Shown here piece by piece: positions 31,793 through 42,144 of a DNA stretch of 64,000 nucleotides; position 1 is the stretch's first letter, and each line of letters starts with the position of its first letter. Below the pieces are notes generated by a model, which was not told the DNA's origin, ran no database searches, and worked only from the letters and a program-made list of their open reading frames with translations. The DNA is from Gonocerus acuteangulatus (taxonomy: Eukaryota > Arthropoda > Insecta > Hemiptera > Coreidae), in contig OX328125.1 of the NCBI GenBank assembly GCA_946811695.1, forward strand, positions 110,928,467 through 110,992,466, written 5' to 3'. A program made the position numbers and the translations under genes.

Positions 31793-34279
31793 CACAGGTC
31801 TACAAAAATAATCTTTCTGAAATTTGATTTGATGATTTTGGTCAATCTCTATGCTCCTTGGCGTGCTGAAGCCGAACATGAGGTCAGTCCCTCTCTATCA
31901 CGTAAGGAAATTGTTCAATCTCAAGTAAGGGCAGAGGTACTACCATTAAAAGAAAACAGAATTGGCGAATAAGAGTTTTCATTTATTTCCATGATCTTTT
32001 AGTTATTTCAATGTTGTTTACTGTACAAAATACATAAATGTGTAGAAATAACAGCTTCAGAATTAACAGTGGCATATTTAGTTATTATTTTTATGAAAAC
32101 GTATTTTTTTCTCTTGAAAATTTCTCCGTGTTCGTTTCCGGCTGTAGGACTCTTCAGATGATTCACGCTGCAGCATCCAACAATAGTCAGCCATCATGTT
32201 TACGTTCCATTTGCCCTGATACCTACGTTCCATTTCCTGGATGTCCTGATGGAACCTTTCCCCTTGTTCTTCACTTACTTCCCCTAAGTTTTCCGGAAAA
32301 TAGTCCACATGCGAATGTAAGAAGTGAACCTTCAAACTCATGTTGCAACCTTGTAATTGAAATGCCTTCAACATGCGTTCCACGATACTTCTGTAGTTGG
32401 GATCCTTCACGTTACCAAGGAACTTCTCAACAACATCTTTAAAAGAATTCCAAGCTTCCTTCTCCTTCTCATTCATGGTCTGAGTGAAATGTGGATCTGT
32501 GAAAAGTTTCCGAATATCTGGGCCTACAAAGATCCCCTCTTTTAGCTTTGCATCACTTAATCGTGGGAACTTGGAGCATAAGTACTTAAAACATTCACCT
32601 TCTTTATTGAGAGACTTTACGAATTGTTTTATCAGCCAAAGCTTTATGTGTAGAGGAGGTAGCAGGATTTTGTCAGAAGGAACCAAACTTCTCCTAATTA
32701 CATTTTTTTGGCCTGGCGACAGAGCTCCTCGTGATGGCCAGTCTTTGTTGTTCCAATGGGAATTTCTGTCTCGGCTATCCCATAAACATAAAAAACAAGG
32801 GAACTTGGTGTACCCTGATTGCTGACCTAAGAGCATAGTAAGTACTTTCAAGTCTCCACATATCAACCAGTTACGCTCATTATAATGAATTCGTTCAAGA
32901 ACTAATGACAAATTTTCGTATGTTTCTTTTAAATGTACCGAATGGCCAACTGGAACTGAAGCATAAGTATTGCCATTGTGCAACAAAACAGCCTTTAGAC
33001 TTCGCTTTGATGAGTCTATGAATAGACGCCAATGAATCGGGTCATATTGTATACCAAATTTACCCATCAGACCAAGAATGTCTTTGCAATAAATAAGATT
33101 CTCATCCAGAGAAAAGTAAGGAACAAAAACTGCTTCACGGTGTCGATACCATGAAACAGAAGTGCCTGGCTGTAATAAATTTTTGTTTTTAAGACGGGAG
33201 CCAAGTAACTGAGCTGCATCTTTTGGAAGTCCAAGATCTCTCACTAAGTCGTTCAACTCCTGTTGAGAAATAAGCTGAGGTTCATCTTCTGAACTGCTTG
33301 CTTTGAACTGTGGACTTCATCGCTCTCCGACATACAGTCTTCTCTATTAGCTTCCCTATCTATACTGCCCAAGTCACGAGGGGGCTGAAGAACTGTCAAT
33401 CCAGGACCGTGTGGTACCGGACGACTAGCAGATTCCACATTAGGGTAGTTAATGAGCTTATGATTTTTGGAATTATAGCCTTGAACATGACAATTACAAA
33501 AGTAACAGTCATTAACGTGTTTTTTTTTGCTCCCTCCACATCATTGGGATAGCAAATCCGAAAGATTTTAACTCTCCTTTGTACCATAAGCGAAGTTTTT
33601 CTACGCAGCTATGGCATACTTTGTGAGGAGCCCACACTTTATCTTGATCTCCTATTCTCAAGCCAAAATATGCATAATATACATTTTTGACAAAACCTGT
33701 TATATTTCGTTGGTATTTCTTAACTGTGTACTCACCACAGATAAAACAGAAGTAGTCTGGACTGGTAACACAACGACGATGAGACATTATGTCTAAATGC
33801 ACTTTCAAACCTTAAAATACGTTCTTAATCACTTTGACACAACTAAGAGACCTCAGTGAATGTGTTCACTTCAGTTGATACTACTGAACTGAGAGAATGA
33901 ACAGAAATTTAGCTCCAAGTTCCTGATAAAACAGGTTCAATCTCGTTTAGCTTCAGACGGTGACATCTGAGACCAAACAAGTACGTTCCTGTCTGAACAG
34001 GTCGTGCCTAGACACCCTCAGGCCTACAACATCTACTGAGGGAGTCATTGCCTACACCACCTAGTGAAAGATGTCTGTTTATAAAAAGAGAAATCGTTTG
34101 GGAAAAAAAAACCTACTTCTTACCAAATTTATGTGTATAGCAGGTATATTATGTTCTATGGATTTGAAAAAAATCTGTAGGTGATAGAGAAAAACGGACT
34201 TCATTCTCGGCCTCAGCACACCGAGAAACACAGAGATTAGCCAAAATCATCAAATCAAATTCTTGGTTGTAGACCTGTG
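31793..34279 (-). mobile_element. CMC/Chapaev-like DNA transposon
   Basis: The 3-bp duplication TTA (31790..31792, 34280..34282) flanks TIRs CACAGGTCTACAA... In both arms the outer box and the inner TTTGATTTGATGATTTTGG are conserved (imperfect over ~80 bp). The minus strand carries one long transposase-like gene with frame breaks. A TWA-type 3-bp target and CACA terminus fit the Chapaev3 group, but I assign the superfamily by memory of these features only. Confidence 0.75.
32078..33808 (-). pseudogene. Chapaev-like transposase, frameshifted
   Basis: Three overlapping minus-strand frames make up one protein. The N-terminus (33512..33808) is a Cys-rich zinc-binding module with DYFCFICGEYTVKKYQRNI, VWAPHKVCHSCVEKL and FAIPMMWRE. 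A middle part (33255..33510) has INYPNVESASRPVPHGPG and an acidic linker. The large C-terminal part (32078..33256, 392 residues) has NDLVRDLGLPKDAAQLLGSR, SWYRHRE, KFPCFLCLWDSRDR (Cys-x2-Cys), LLPPLHIKLWLIKQFVKSL, and SEEQGERFHQDIQEMERRYQ with acidic residues likely in the active site. Two frame breaks (near 33530 and 33255) are the only clear lesions, so inactivation is fairly recent. Many arthropod genomes carry similar proteins. Confidence 0.8.
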
Positions 34280-35055
34280 TTATTAATGAAAAAAAAAATG
34301 CAAATTAAGGCAATTTTAAAATTAATAATAAATAAGGCAGACACTTTTAAGGGGGTTAAAATGCAAATTAAAAAAAGACCAAAGTAGCAAGTTTTTATTT
34401 TTAATATTAAATGAAGTGCTTTATACACGCTGCGATTTAAACAGCGCCTTCAATAAACATATTTGAAAATAATTACAAGAGGACAGACACTTTTGTGGGG
34501 TTTAATTATCAGGAAAACAAGTCCCTCGGTGAGATGATCAGGAAACTTAAAAATAAATGTTGCCTATGATAGACTGCAATATACTGCGCGTAACCTTAAG
34601 AGTGTATGAGAGCACCGCACAGTTGTGGTTATTCTCTGCGCTCTCATTGGTTCTTGCTCACATGATCTTGTACAGCTCTTACGGTTTAAATGGTAGCGCG
34701 TATAAAACTCCCATTTAATATTAGAATAAAAACAATTTAGTTTTTTTTTTTTGTTTTTTTTTACATGTTATACCTCTTAAAAGTGTTTGCCATATTTATT
34801 ATTCATTGTAAAATTGTATAAATTTTACATTATTTAAATTTTAACGTCCATTTATTATTAACTACGAATTTTAGGACAGGTTATCTATAGGTTACCACCC
34901 TTTTCTAGCCAGGATAGGGGTGATGCCTTTTCTTTTTTTCGATAATTGAGATATGGTCGACCGTTCGGAAGTGGGAAGCGTTGATCGTCGGGGTTTCGGT
35001 CAGTGTTCTTATTCAATAAAACACATTTTATTTGCTAAAATGTATATTTATTGCC

Positions 35056-35085
35056 GCCAACGTTTCGGCTTGCCATCTTCAGGGC
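35056..35085 (-). ncRNA. Hammerhead ribozyme motif (PLE type, CG flavour)
   Basis: The minus strand reads GCC, CTGAAGA, TGGCAAGCC (short stem II, GGC/GCC), GAAA, CG, TT, GGC. The core is intact (N7 = A) and the cleavage triplet would be GUU. It lies in the terminal region of the minus PLE copy, as expected for the family. Confidence 0.8.
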
Positions 35086-35119
35086 TGTAAAAACATATAT
35101 GGTATAACAATGGTAAGGA

Positions 35120-35155
<36 letters not shown>

Positions 35156-35196
35156 TAGAAACATTAACATAAACATAAGTACCTATATGCTTGAAA

Positions 35197-35234
<38 letters not shown>

Positions 35235-35677
35235 TAATAATAGCAATATAAATAAATATACATGTATATGTTATCCAAGAGAATACAGTACAAGTGTCAT
35301 AGTAACATACCTATTGAGAAGATTGAGAACTGTCCCGTTTCAAGAAGAGAACATTTCTGTAGACTGGAAGGATGGGGCAGGGCTAGACAGGAGAGGATGG
35401 GGGGGGAGGGGGTGGAGAGAAGTGGAGCTGGGAGTAAGGACGGAGGTTAAAGACCGCGGTAAAGATAAAGGACTTGCCGATGGATATTGCAGGTACAGGG
35501 AAGGATTGAGCCAGGGCTAGACAGGAGAGGATGGGGGTGAGGTGGTGGGGAGAAGTCGACCTGGGAATAAGGGCAGAGGGACGGCGGTAAAGATAAAGGA
35601 CTTGCCGATGGGTATTGCAGGTACAGGGAAGGATCAGACGGTGTATGGGAATAGGGCAACGAACCAGGTGGGATTAC

Positions 35678-36526
35678 CTAACGGGAGGTTTTGAGGATAT
35701 GGAAAATGTTGGAATAGGTTGAGGAGATGACTTCTTTGTCAATTTTGTCATTGACGGGATTGTTTTCTAGATGGATATATATGGATTCAGAAAGGAGACG
35801 CTTCTCAAGGTTGGGTTCAGTGGAGAGGATGGAGAAGTTTTGGAAATCAAATTTATGTCCGTCCGTGATAGCGTGTCTAGAAAGTGCGGTTTTAATGTCT
35901 CTGTTCTTAATGTTGTATTTGTGTGTTGTGAGTCTGCTATGAATGCGGTTCTTCGTCTGTCCAATGTAAGTGCTGTTGCAGTGTGGTGTAGAGCAAGGAA
36001 TTCGGTAAACGACGTTGGATCTATTTCCTTGTGGGATGGGGTCTTTGAGTGTGGTATATAGGGTTTTCAGTTTATTTTTAGTGGATAGACCTAGATTTAG
36101 GTTGGGAAATGTGCTTCTGAGGGATTTTTGGATTTTTTCAGAGAGGTTAGGGATGTACGGAAGGGATCTGAATAGGGGGGCCACACTATCTTGCGAGGTG
36201 GAGGGGTGTTTAGGATTTTTAATTGAATTTATGAGGGAGGTGATGGTGTGTTTCGGGAATCCATTGGCTTTGAGTATTTCTAGGAGTCGGGATGTGTTTT
36301 TGGGATGAAATTTAGGATCAGATAGGGTAAGGGATCGAAATATTAGGTTTCTTGCTGTATTGAAGATTTGATGAGGGGGGTGTGAGGATTGGTAATGGAG
36401 GAGTCGGCCAGAGTAAGTGGGTTTGGTGTACCAATCGGTGGATAAGGAGCCATCGGGGTTTCTAATCACAAGTAGGTCTAGGAAGGGTAGAGAGTTATTG
36501 GATTCGGTTTCAACGGTGAATTTCAA
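35678..36526 (-). pseudogene. PLE RT C-terminal half plus GIY-YIG, 5'-truncated copy
   Basis: The minus strand is open from the join at about 36526 (LKFTVETESNNSLPFLDLLV, RT motif D region) through the thumb and linker to the GIY-YIG endonuclease (NVVYRIPCSTPHCNSTYIGQ) and the stop near 35678. It matches residues ~289-571 of the plus copy almost exactly (NRIHSRL versus NRNHNRL, VNDKID versus VKDKID). RT motifs A-C are missing, so it cannot act alone. Any start codon upstream of the join belongs to the other copy's DNA. Confidence 0.9.
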
Positions 36527-36619
36527 TATCATCATATATCGCATTTCAATATCATCACCAATCATCTCCACCGCCCCCCCAACAAATCCTCTAACCTTTC
36601 CCATAAATTTTTCCAAGAC

Positions 36620-38335
36620 TTGAAATCTACCCGCTCCTTCCTTAGTACACATAACCAACTAATTGTAAGCAGAGCTGACAAAGGCAACAAGACAGTCATT
36701 ATGGACAGGACTGAATACACCGACAAAATGTTTAAGCTCCTGTCTGACAACACTACATACTCACCCGTCCCCAAGAACAAAGACCCTACTCCCAATCTTA
36801 TAGAAACCTTCAACACACACATCCGCAAACTCCGTCACAATCACGAAATTGACGAACGTACCTACTACAGACTTATCTCTTACAACTCCCAAGCCCCCAG
36901 GTGTTATGGTCTCCCAAAAATTCATAAACCTAACAATCCCTTACGTCCCATCGTATCCAACATCAACTCACCCTCCTCTAATCTCAGTAAATTTCTCCTA
37001 ACCCCCCTACAAGCCCTTAGCCATAATAATTCCTACGATGTCCAGAATTCCTACGACCTTAAACAACAACTTTCTTCCATTAACGTCCCTCCTAATTTTA
37101 TCCTTGTCTCCCTCGATGTCGAGTCTCTTTTTACCAACATCCCCATTGACAAAGCCCTTCAAATCGTCGAAACCAATTGGCAAACTATAGAACCCCACAC
37201 CAAATTATCCCAAGCCTCCTATCTTGAATCCCTATCCCTATGTTGTAAATCTGGCTACCTCCTTTTCCAAGACAAATACTACCACCAAACCTCTGGCCTC
37301 GCCATGGGAAATTGTCTCGCACCCGATATAGCCAGTATCACCCTAAATGACCTCCTCAATCTCACCCTCCCGATGTTCCCCAACGACATAATTTTCATTA
37401 AAAAATATGTAGATGACCTTTTCCTCATCCTCAACCCGCATAGTATTCCTCAGATCTTAGCCGCCTTTAACTCCTTCCACCCCCGATTGAAATTCACCGT
37501 TGAAACCGAATCCAATAACTCTCTACCCTTCCTAGACCTACTTGTGATTAGAAACCCCGATGGCTCCTTATCCACCGATTGGTACACCAAACCCACTTAC
37601 TCTGGCCGACTCCTCCATTACCAATCCTCACACCCCCCTCATCAAATCTTCAATACAGCAAGAAACCTAATATTTCGATCCCTTACCCTATCTGATCCTA
37701 AATTTCATCCCAAAAACACATCCCGACTCCTAGAAATACTCAAAGCCAATGGATTCCCGAAACACACCATCACCTCCCTCATAAATTCAATTAAAAATCC
37801 TAAACACCCCTCCACCTCGCAAGATAGTGTGGCCCCCCTATTCAGATCCCTTCCGTACATCCCTAACCTCTCTGAAAAAATCCAAAAATCCCTCAGAAGC
37901 ACATTTCCCAACCTAAATCTAGGTCTATCCACTAAAAATAAACTGAAAACCCTATATACCACACTCAAAGACCCCATCCCACAAGGAAATAGATCCAACG
38001 TCGTTTACCGAATTCCTTGCTCTACACCACACTGCAACAGCACTTACATTGGACAGACGAAGAACCGCAATCATAACAGACTCACAACACACAAATACAA
38101 CATTAAGAACAGAGACATTAAAACCGCACTTTCTAGACACGCTATCACGGACGGACATAAATTTGATTTCCAAAACTTCTCCATCCTCTCCACTGAACCC
38201 AACCTTGAAAAGCGTCTCCTTTCTGAATCCATATATATCCATCTAGAAAACAATCCCGTCAAAGACAAAATTGACAAAGAAGTCATCTCCTCAACCTATT
38301 CCAACATTTTCCATATCCTCAAAACCTCCCGTTAG
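36620..38335 (+). CDS. Penelope-like reverse transcriptase with GIY-YIG endonuclease
   Basis: 571 codons, open also upstream of the listed non-ATG start (at least to about 36530: NHLHRPPNKSSNLSHKF), so it is a 5'-truncated copy. RT motifs: VSRADKGNKTVIM (residues 17-29), YGLPKIHKPNNPLRPIVS (96-113), motif A LVSLDVESLFTNIP (162-175), motif B TSGLAMGNCLAPDIAS (224-239), motif C KYVDD (262-266). The GIY-YIG nuclease begins near residue 460 (VVYRIPC...TYIGQTKNR) with downstream His and Glu residues (ALSRHAITDGHKFDF, LLSESIYI). PLE proteins cut target DNA with this nuclease and prime reverse transcription there. No internal stop is seen, but the N-terminus is incomplete. Strong C-rich coding-strand bias. 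Other PLE proteins are longer at the N-terminus. Confidence 0.93.
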   Translation: MKSTRSFLSTHNQLIVSRADKGNKTVIMDRTEYTDKMFKLLSDNTTYSPVPKNKDPTPNLIETFNTHIRKLRHNHEIDERTYYRLISYNSQAPRCYGLPKIHKPNNPLRPIVSNINSPSSNLSKFLLTPLQALSHNNSYDVQNSYDLKQQLSSINVPPNFILVSLDVESLFTNIPIDKALQIVETNWQTIEPHTKLSQASYLESLSLCCKSGYLLFQDKYYHQTSGLAMGNCLAPDIASITLNDLLNLTLPMFPNDIIFIKKYVDDLFLILNPHSIPQILAAFNSFHPRLKFTVETESNNSLPFLDLLVIRNPDGSLSTDWYTKPTYSGRLLHYQSSHPPHQIFNTARNLIFRSLTLSDPKFHPKNTSRLLEILKANGFPKHTITSLINSIKNPKHPSTSQDSVAPLFRSLPYIPNLSEKIQKSLRSTFPNLNLGLSTKNKLKTLYTTLKDPIPQGNRSNVVYRIPCSTPHCNSTYIGQTKNRNHNRLTTHKYNIKNRDIKTALSRHAITDGHKFDFQNFSILSTEPNLEKRLLSESIYIHLENNPVKDKIDKEVISSTYSNIFHILKTSR

Positions 38336-38339
38336 GTAA

Positions 38340-38660
38340 TCCCACCTGGTTCGTTGCCCTATTCCCATACACCGTCTGATCCTTCCCTGTACCTGCAATA
38401 TGCCCATCGGCAAGTCCTTTATCTTTACCGCCGTCCCTCTGCCCTTACTCCCAGGTCGACTTCTCCCCACCCCCTCACCCCCATCCTCTCCTGTCTAGCC
38501 CTGGCTCAATCCTTCCCTGTACCTGCAATATCCATTGGCAAGTCCTTTATCTTTACCGCGGCCTATACCCTCCGTCCTTACTCCCAGCTCCACTTCTCTC
38601 CACCCCCTCCCCCCCATCCTCTCCTGTCTAGCCCTGCCCCATCCTTCTAGTCTTCAGAAA
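38340..38660 (+). repeat. ~130-bp tandem repeats in the PLE 3' UTR
   Basis: AATCCTTCCCTGTACCTGCA..GGCAAGTCCTTTATCTTTAC..CACCCCC.. recurs two to three times with period near 130. The mirror copy has the same at 35380..35640. This is pyrimidine-rich non-coding DNA. Confidence 0.8.
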
Positions 38661-38779
38661 TGTTCTCTTCTTGAAACGGGACAGTTCTCAATCTTCTCAA
38701 TAGGTATGTTACTATGACACTTGTACTGTATTCTCTTGGATAACATATACATGTATATTTATTTATATTGCTATTATTA

Positions 38780-38833
<54 letters not shown>

Positions 38834-38871
38834 TTTCAAGCATATAGGTACTTATGTTTATGTTAATGTTA

Positions 38872-39480
38872 CTTTAAAACATAACTTTAATTTTAGGGAC
38901 GTTCACATTTTAAATAAAGAAAGGAACACACTAAAAAGAAAAATCAAAGAAAATATTTATATAATCAAAAATTCAAACACCGCCATAAATAAAAAAACAG
39001 ATTTAAAGAATGTGCACCAAATTTTTCATAGCATTATAAATTAAATCTCACGAAAACCTTTTTACCAATAATCGATACCTTTGAAATAGCTAAACTATCG
39101 ATACAAACCAGCCATACTCATTACCACAGATGATTTTTCAGTATTACGCCTGACTCAAGCTAGACAACACGACGAGAGGACTTCCTGATAAGGTAGGATT
39201 AAGATTAAGATAAAATATTATATGTTCATAGGTAAATGTATTTAAGGAAAGGATAGATATACTATTGGTATACAAAAATTATAAGTTTGAGATTTACAAA
39301 AATTATTGTTGAATAGGAAAGCCCCTGAAGAGGTGCGAAAAGGCACGAAACATGTCGGGCGAAACATACAAAATAAAGTAGTTAAAGTGAAAAAAGTGTG
39401 TACTACTTTATTGACCCCCTGCCAGAAAAAGAAACAAGAAAAAGTGAAAAAATATATATCGGGTCATCATTCACCAGAAT
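38872..39480 (+). mobile_element. Fragment of a second PLE family: end of ORF plus 3' UTR
   Basis: At 38878..39042 the plus strand ends an ORF with FNFRDVHILNKERNTLKRKI, then ENIYIIKNSNTAINKKTDLK and a stop. This resembles the C-terminus after the GIY-YIG domain in PLEs (xxILxxExNxxKRxxxExxxIxxxxxxxNxxTD). A 3' UTR follows with a CATG-flavour hammerhead at 39321..39360. First-family sequence (CAAGCATATAGGTACT..) occurs on both sides, consistent with insertion into that copy. Confidence 0.75.
39321..39360 (+). ncRNA. Hammerhead ribozyme motif (PLE type, CATG flavour)
   Basis: Stem I GCCC (39321..39324)/GGGC (39357..39360); CTGAAGA 39325..39331; stem II GTGC..GCAC with GAAAAG loop; GAAA 39347..39350; palindromic CATG; then UC with predicted cleavage after 39356 (GUC). 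It is the best-formed CATG-type copy in the window. Confidence 0.85.
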
Positions 39481-39944
39481 TAATATATATATATATATAT
39501 TTATATTTATATTTTCAAGCATATAGGTACTCATATTTATGTTAATGTTTCTAGCCTTTTTTTTTTTTTTTTTTTTTTTTTTTGTCCTTACCATTGTTAT
39601 AACATCGTCATACCCCGACGATCAACGTTTTCTTTTTTTGGAAAGAACAGCCACCGCCCCTAGTGGGAATCGAACCCACTTTGGCACGGAGTGTTAAGGC
39701 TCACGCCTTAACCCTCACGGCAACCGGGTCTCCAAATTTTACATTAAATATAGTTGGCTTCTGAATAAAACTCTATTTTTGAGGAATATTTTTTTGCACC
39801 ATTCCCCTATGCGCAGTACCTGGTGTTCCAAGGTGTGTCCAGGAAACACATACATACCTTCTCATCTACCCAAGAGGTACATTATAGCAAAATTTCAGGG
39901 TGCATTAAACACTTCATGAAACGTGCGGTTACTGGCTCTCGGAA

Positions 39945-40785
39945 TATAAATTTTCTTCATTGGTAAAGCATTTTTGTACCAAATTGTGTACAAAATCGGA
40001 AAATTTTTTAAATAGGTAGCTAAGGAATATTAATAACTTAGGTCCGGAGTAAACCCTACTAAATGTATTGATTTTTCTGGCTAACGAACTCCATCCTATT
40101 AATTGGAATGGTAAAAAACAAAATTAATAAAAACGTCCGAGTCGCAAGAGCTGCGTCATCTTAGCGCGGTTCCGTTCTTATCCCTCGTGACATTAGCAAA
40201 GGAATATAAGCAGTTATTGGTAGGTTTTGATCTTTCGTGAAAAATATATAAATAAAATCTCAAATAGAACTAATACGAGATTTTAAGCGCCACAACAGGA
40301 AACAGGTTGTATCCTTAGCGAAAATTGCTCAAAAATTGGATCATTTTAGGCATCTAGTATGTAGAATGAAGATTTAATAAATTCATAGATGAGTGCATCC
40401 TCTACATACACTCCGTCGGAATGTGCTAAAAGAAAAATTAATTTGTTAGTTGATTCATTTCCCCACCAGCCCGTTAGTTGTGACCGTCTATTTAGCCATT
40501 GCTTTCCCTAGTCTTGTGAAATAGCCTCTGCTGAAATCCTGGTCATTTTCTTACTCCCTCACATTTCTCTCCGCTCCAATTCTTTCTTGTCATTAATGAC
40601 CCCACCGCACACTTTGTACATACTTTTTATATCGATGCCTCGACTCGTCCAAACTAAAACCGACACAAAAAACATCTGTGTATGTCAGTACCCTAAATTA
40701 ACTTTCTATATTACAGATTCCGATCTAAACACACCCACACACAAATATGTATACATAAATTCTTTGAGGTCTTAGGAGGGTTGGG
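39945..40785. other. No recognised feature
   Basis: Unique-looking intronic DNA. 40030..40095 (GGTCCGGAGTAAACC, TGGCTAACGAACTC) resembles the 44.5-44.95 kb repeat. Confidence 0.4.
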
Positions 40786-40789
40786 GTCG

Positions 40790-41235
40790 TTTAAAGAGTA
40801 ATCCTTCCTTCACACTACTTTATTTTTATGCCCAACATGTTTCGTGCATAATTTCGCACCTCTTCAGGGGCACTTCTTGCTAGGAAGTCCTCTCGTCTCC
40901 ATGTGCTCTCTCCGGAGACTGGCGTAAACTAAAAGCTTTACGAAAGTTAGAAGAACATCGGTATCAACGTTCTCCTTGAAGGACACCCTCTTATACTCTC
41001 TGTGCATACCTTGCCGTTACCCACCTTGTTGTCCTTGGGGCTACTTCACCTAATGCACCCATTTATCTGCATTTATATATATATATATTGAGAGAGAGAA
41101 AGAGAGAGTTATATAATAATTCTTCTGCAAGATGACCCAATATATATTTTTCACGTCTTCTTTTTTCTTTCTATGGCAGGGGGTCCATAAAGTTGTACAC
41201 CATTCGTTCTTTTCTACTACGTTAATATATATATA
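40790..41235 (-). mobile_element. Second-family PLE 3' end, minus strand
   Basis: The minus strand carries the same CATG hammerhead and flanking order as 39321..39480: AAAGTAGTGTGAAGG, then further away GGGTCAATAAAG-like DNA (complement of 41185..41200) and CGTGAAAAATATATATTGGG. It ends at (TA)n near 41225. Parts at 40890..41040 are rearranged or foreign. Confidence 0.7.
40830..40871 (-). ncRNA. Hammerhead ribozyme motif (PLE type, CATG flavour)
   Basis: The minus strand reads GCCC, CTGAAGA, GGTGCGAAATTATGCAC hairpin (GTGC/GCAC), GAAA, CATG, TT, GGGC. The core is intact and the triplet is GUU. Stem I pairs GCCC/GGGC. Confidence 0.8.
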
Positions 41236-41478
41236 TATATAGGAGAAGGTGGTATTATGAGCCTCCAATTTGTTTTTCCCTTTTTCTCTAATTGCCTATG
41301 AAGTTTTTTTTTTGAATATTCGTTCATAGCTTTACCTACAATGTTTTGTGGACATTTGTTAGTAAATCTTTTCGTGCTGGTAATATGGGCCCCCTAAGAA
41401 AGAGAAATAAAATGGCTTATGTATGACATTTTCATTTATTACAAAATCTTGAAAATGCATTAAAAAGTAGAACATAAT

Positions 41479-41914
41479 TTATAAAGTAACTTGGAAAGCG
41501 TTATTAAAGAACCATTTAATTGCTTTATGACTTTTCCGTCTATTTGCAAAAATCACAAACGTAAACATTCTTGTCACATCCAGTGCAGTCATTTTGTGCC
41601 CAAATTTCGCAGTTAGGGCATTGTACCTAGAGTAGTACGAAGTTATCTGATAAAAATTCCAGGTAAAAATCAAGAACGGAGGTAGAAAGGTTCTCTCCTC
41701 TTAATCCAATGATTTGCGGGATTTTAGTTTGAACAACTGATATTCGAGTCCCATCCACAGTAAACACCAAATCAGCTGGATAGTTGTGTTTGGCGTACTT
41801 GCCTTCCTTGATATCAAAGAAATAGTTCATGAAAACGATGTTGCAGCTGGTTTCAAAACAGTCAAAACATTCTTGTGGCGATTCATGAAGTGGTCGAACC
41901 AACCGCTTCCAACC
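41479..41914 (-). pseudogene. Pogo-like transposase fragment
   Basis: Minus strand: after the hAT insertion GWFDHFMNRHKNVLTVLKPA (second DNA-binding helix region of pogo/CENP-B type), then in another frame NYPADLVFTVDGTRISVVQ and IPQIIGLRGE (start of the DDE core; the usual pattern is FNxDETGxxxVQxK.xKVIAxRG). The Asp of the first catalytic box remains, but the following Glu is Gly. 41479..41673 may continue it. Upstream coding beyond 43817 is degraded. The gene is dead. Confidence 0.7.
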
Positions 41915-42144
41915 AGTGTTGGGCAAAGCTAACGTTAGTAAACTAAACTAACGTTAGTTTTCCCTAACTAAAACTAAACTAATGTTATATTTTTAGTTTT
42001 AGTTTTAGTTTAGTTTTAGATTTGTATAATTTTAATCATATGGACTCCGTTTTTAGTAATGCAATTAGTTTAGTTTAGTAAAAGAGACCTAAATTTGTGA
42101 TTTTAGTTTAGTTTTAGTTTTTAGTTAACTAATGCTAATGTATA

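Larger units (their letters stand above)
34940..39627. mobile_element. Penelope-like element complex (inverted copies) with 12-bp TSD
   Basis: TTTTCTTTTTTT at 34928..34939 and 39628..39639 flanks the complex. It contains, left to right, a 5'-truncated minus copy (34940..36526), a plus copy with the RT/GIY-YIG ORF (36527..38871), a fragment of a second PLE family (38872..39480) and a second 3' end of the first family (39481..39627). The two inverted coding copies differ by only a few residues, so the event is recent. The repeat CATTTCAATATCATCA occurs twice at the head-to-head junction (36519, 36543). Confidence 0.88.
34833..39733 (-). mobile_element. tRNA-Ser-like SINE (type B), split by the PLE complex
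   Basis: The duplication AAATTTTACATTA is at 34820..34832 and 39734..39746. The tail (34833..34939: TTTAACGTCC..., AGGTTATCTATAGGTTACCA, CAGGATAGGGGTGATGCC) and the head (39628..39733: GAATCGAACCCAC, GCACGGAGTGTTAAGGC, CGGCAACCGGGTCTCC) are separated by 4.7 kb of PLE DNA, itself flanked by a 12-bp duplication. Confidence 0.9.
31741..39944. mobile_element. Family A element carrying three nested insertions
   Basis: Family A sequence is found in three pieces: 31741..31792, 34280..34832 and 39734..39944. The last ends with the complement of TCCGAGAGCCAGTAACCGC before TATA. The gaps are filled by a Chapaev-like transposon (TSD TTA) and by a SINE (TSD AAATTTTACATTA) that itself contains a PLE complex. 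The 5' end is missing. Confidence 0.85.

Noticed and set aside
31754..31972. 72-codon ORF
   Set aside because: Crosses the family A/Chapaev junction; not a unit of either element.
35767..36658. Several plus- and minus-strand ORFs in the PLE complex, for example 36015..36308 and 37705..37998
   Set aside because: Antisense shadows of the PLE ORF; they occur identically opposite both PLE copies.
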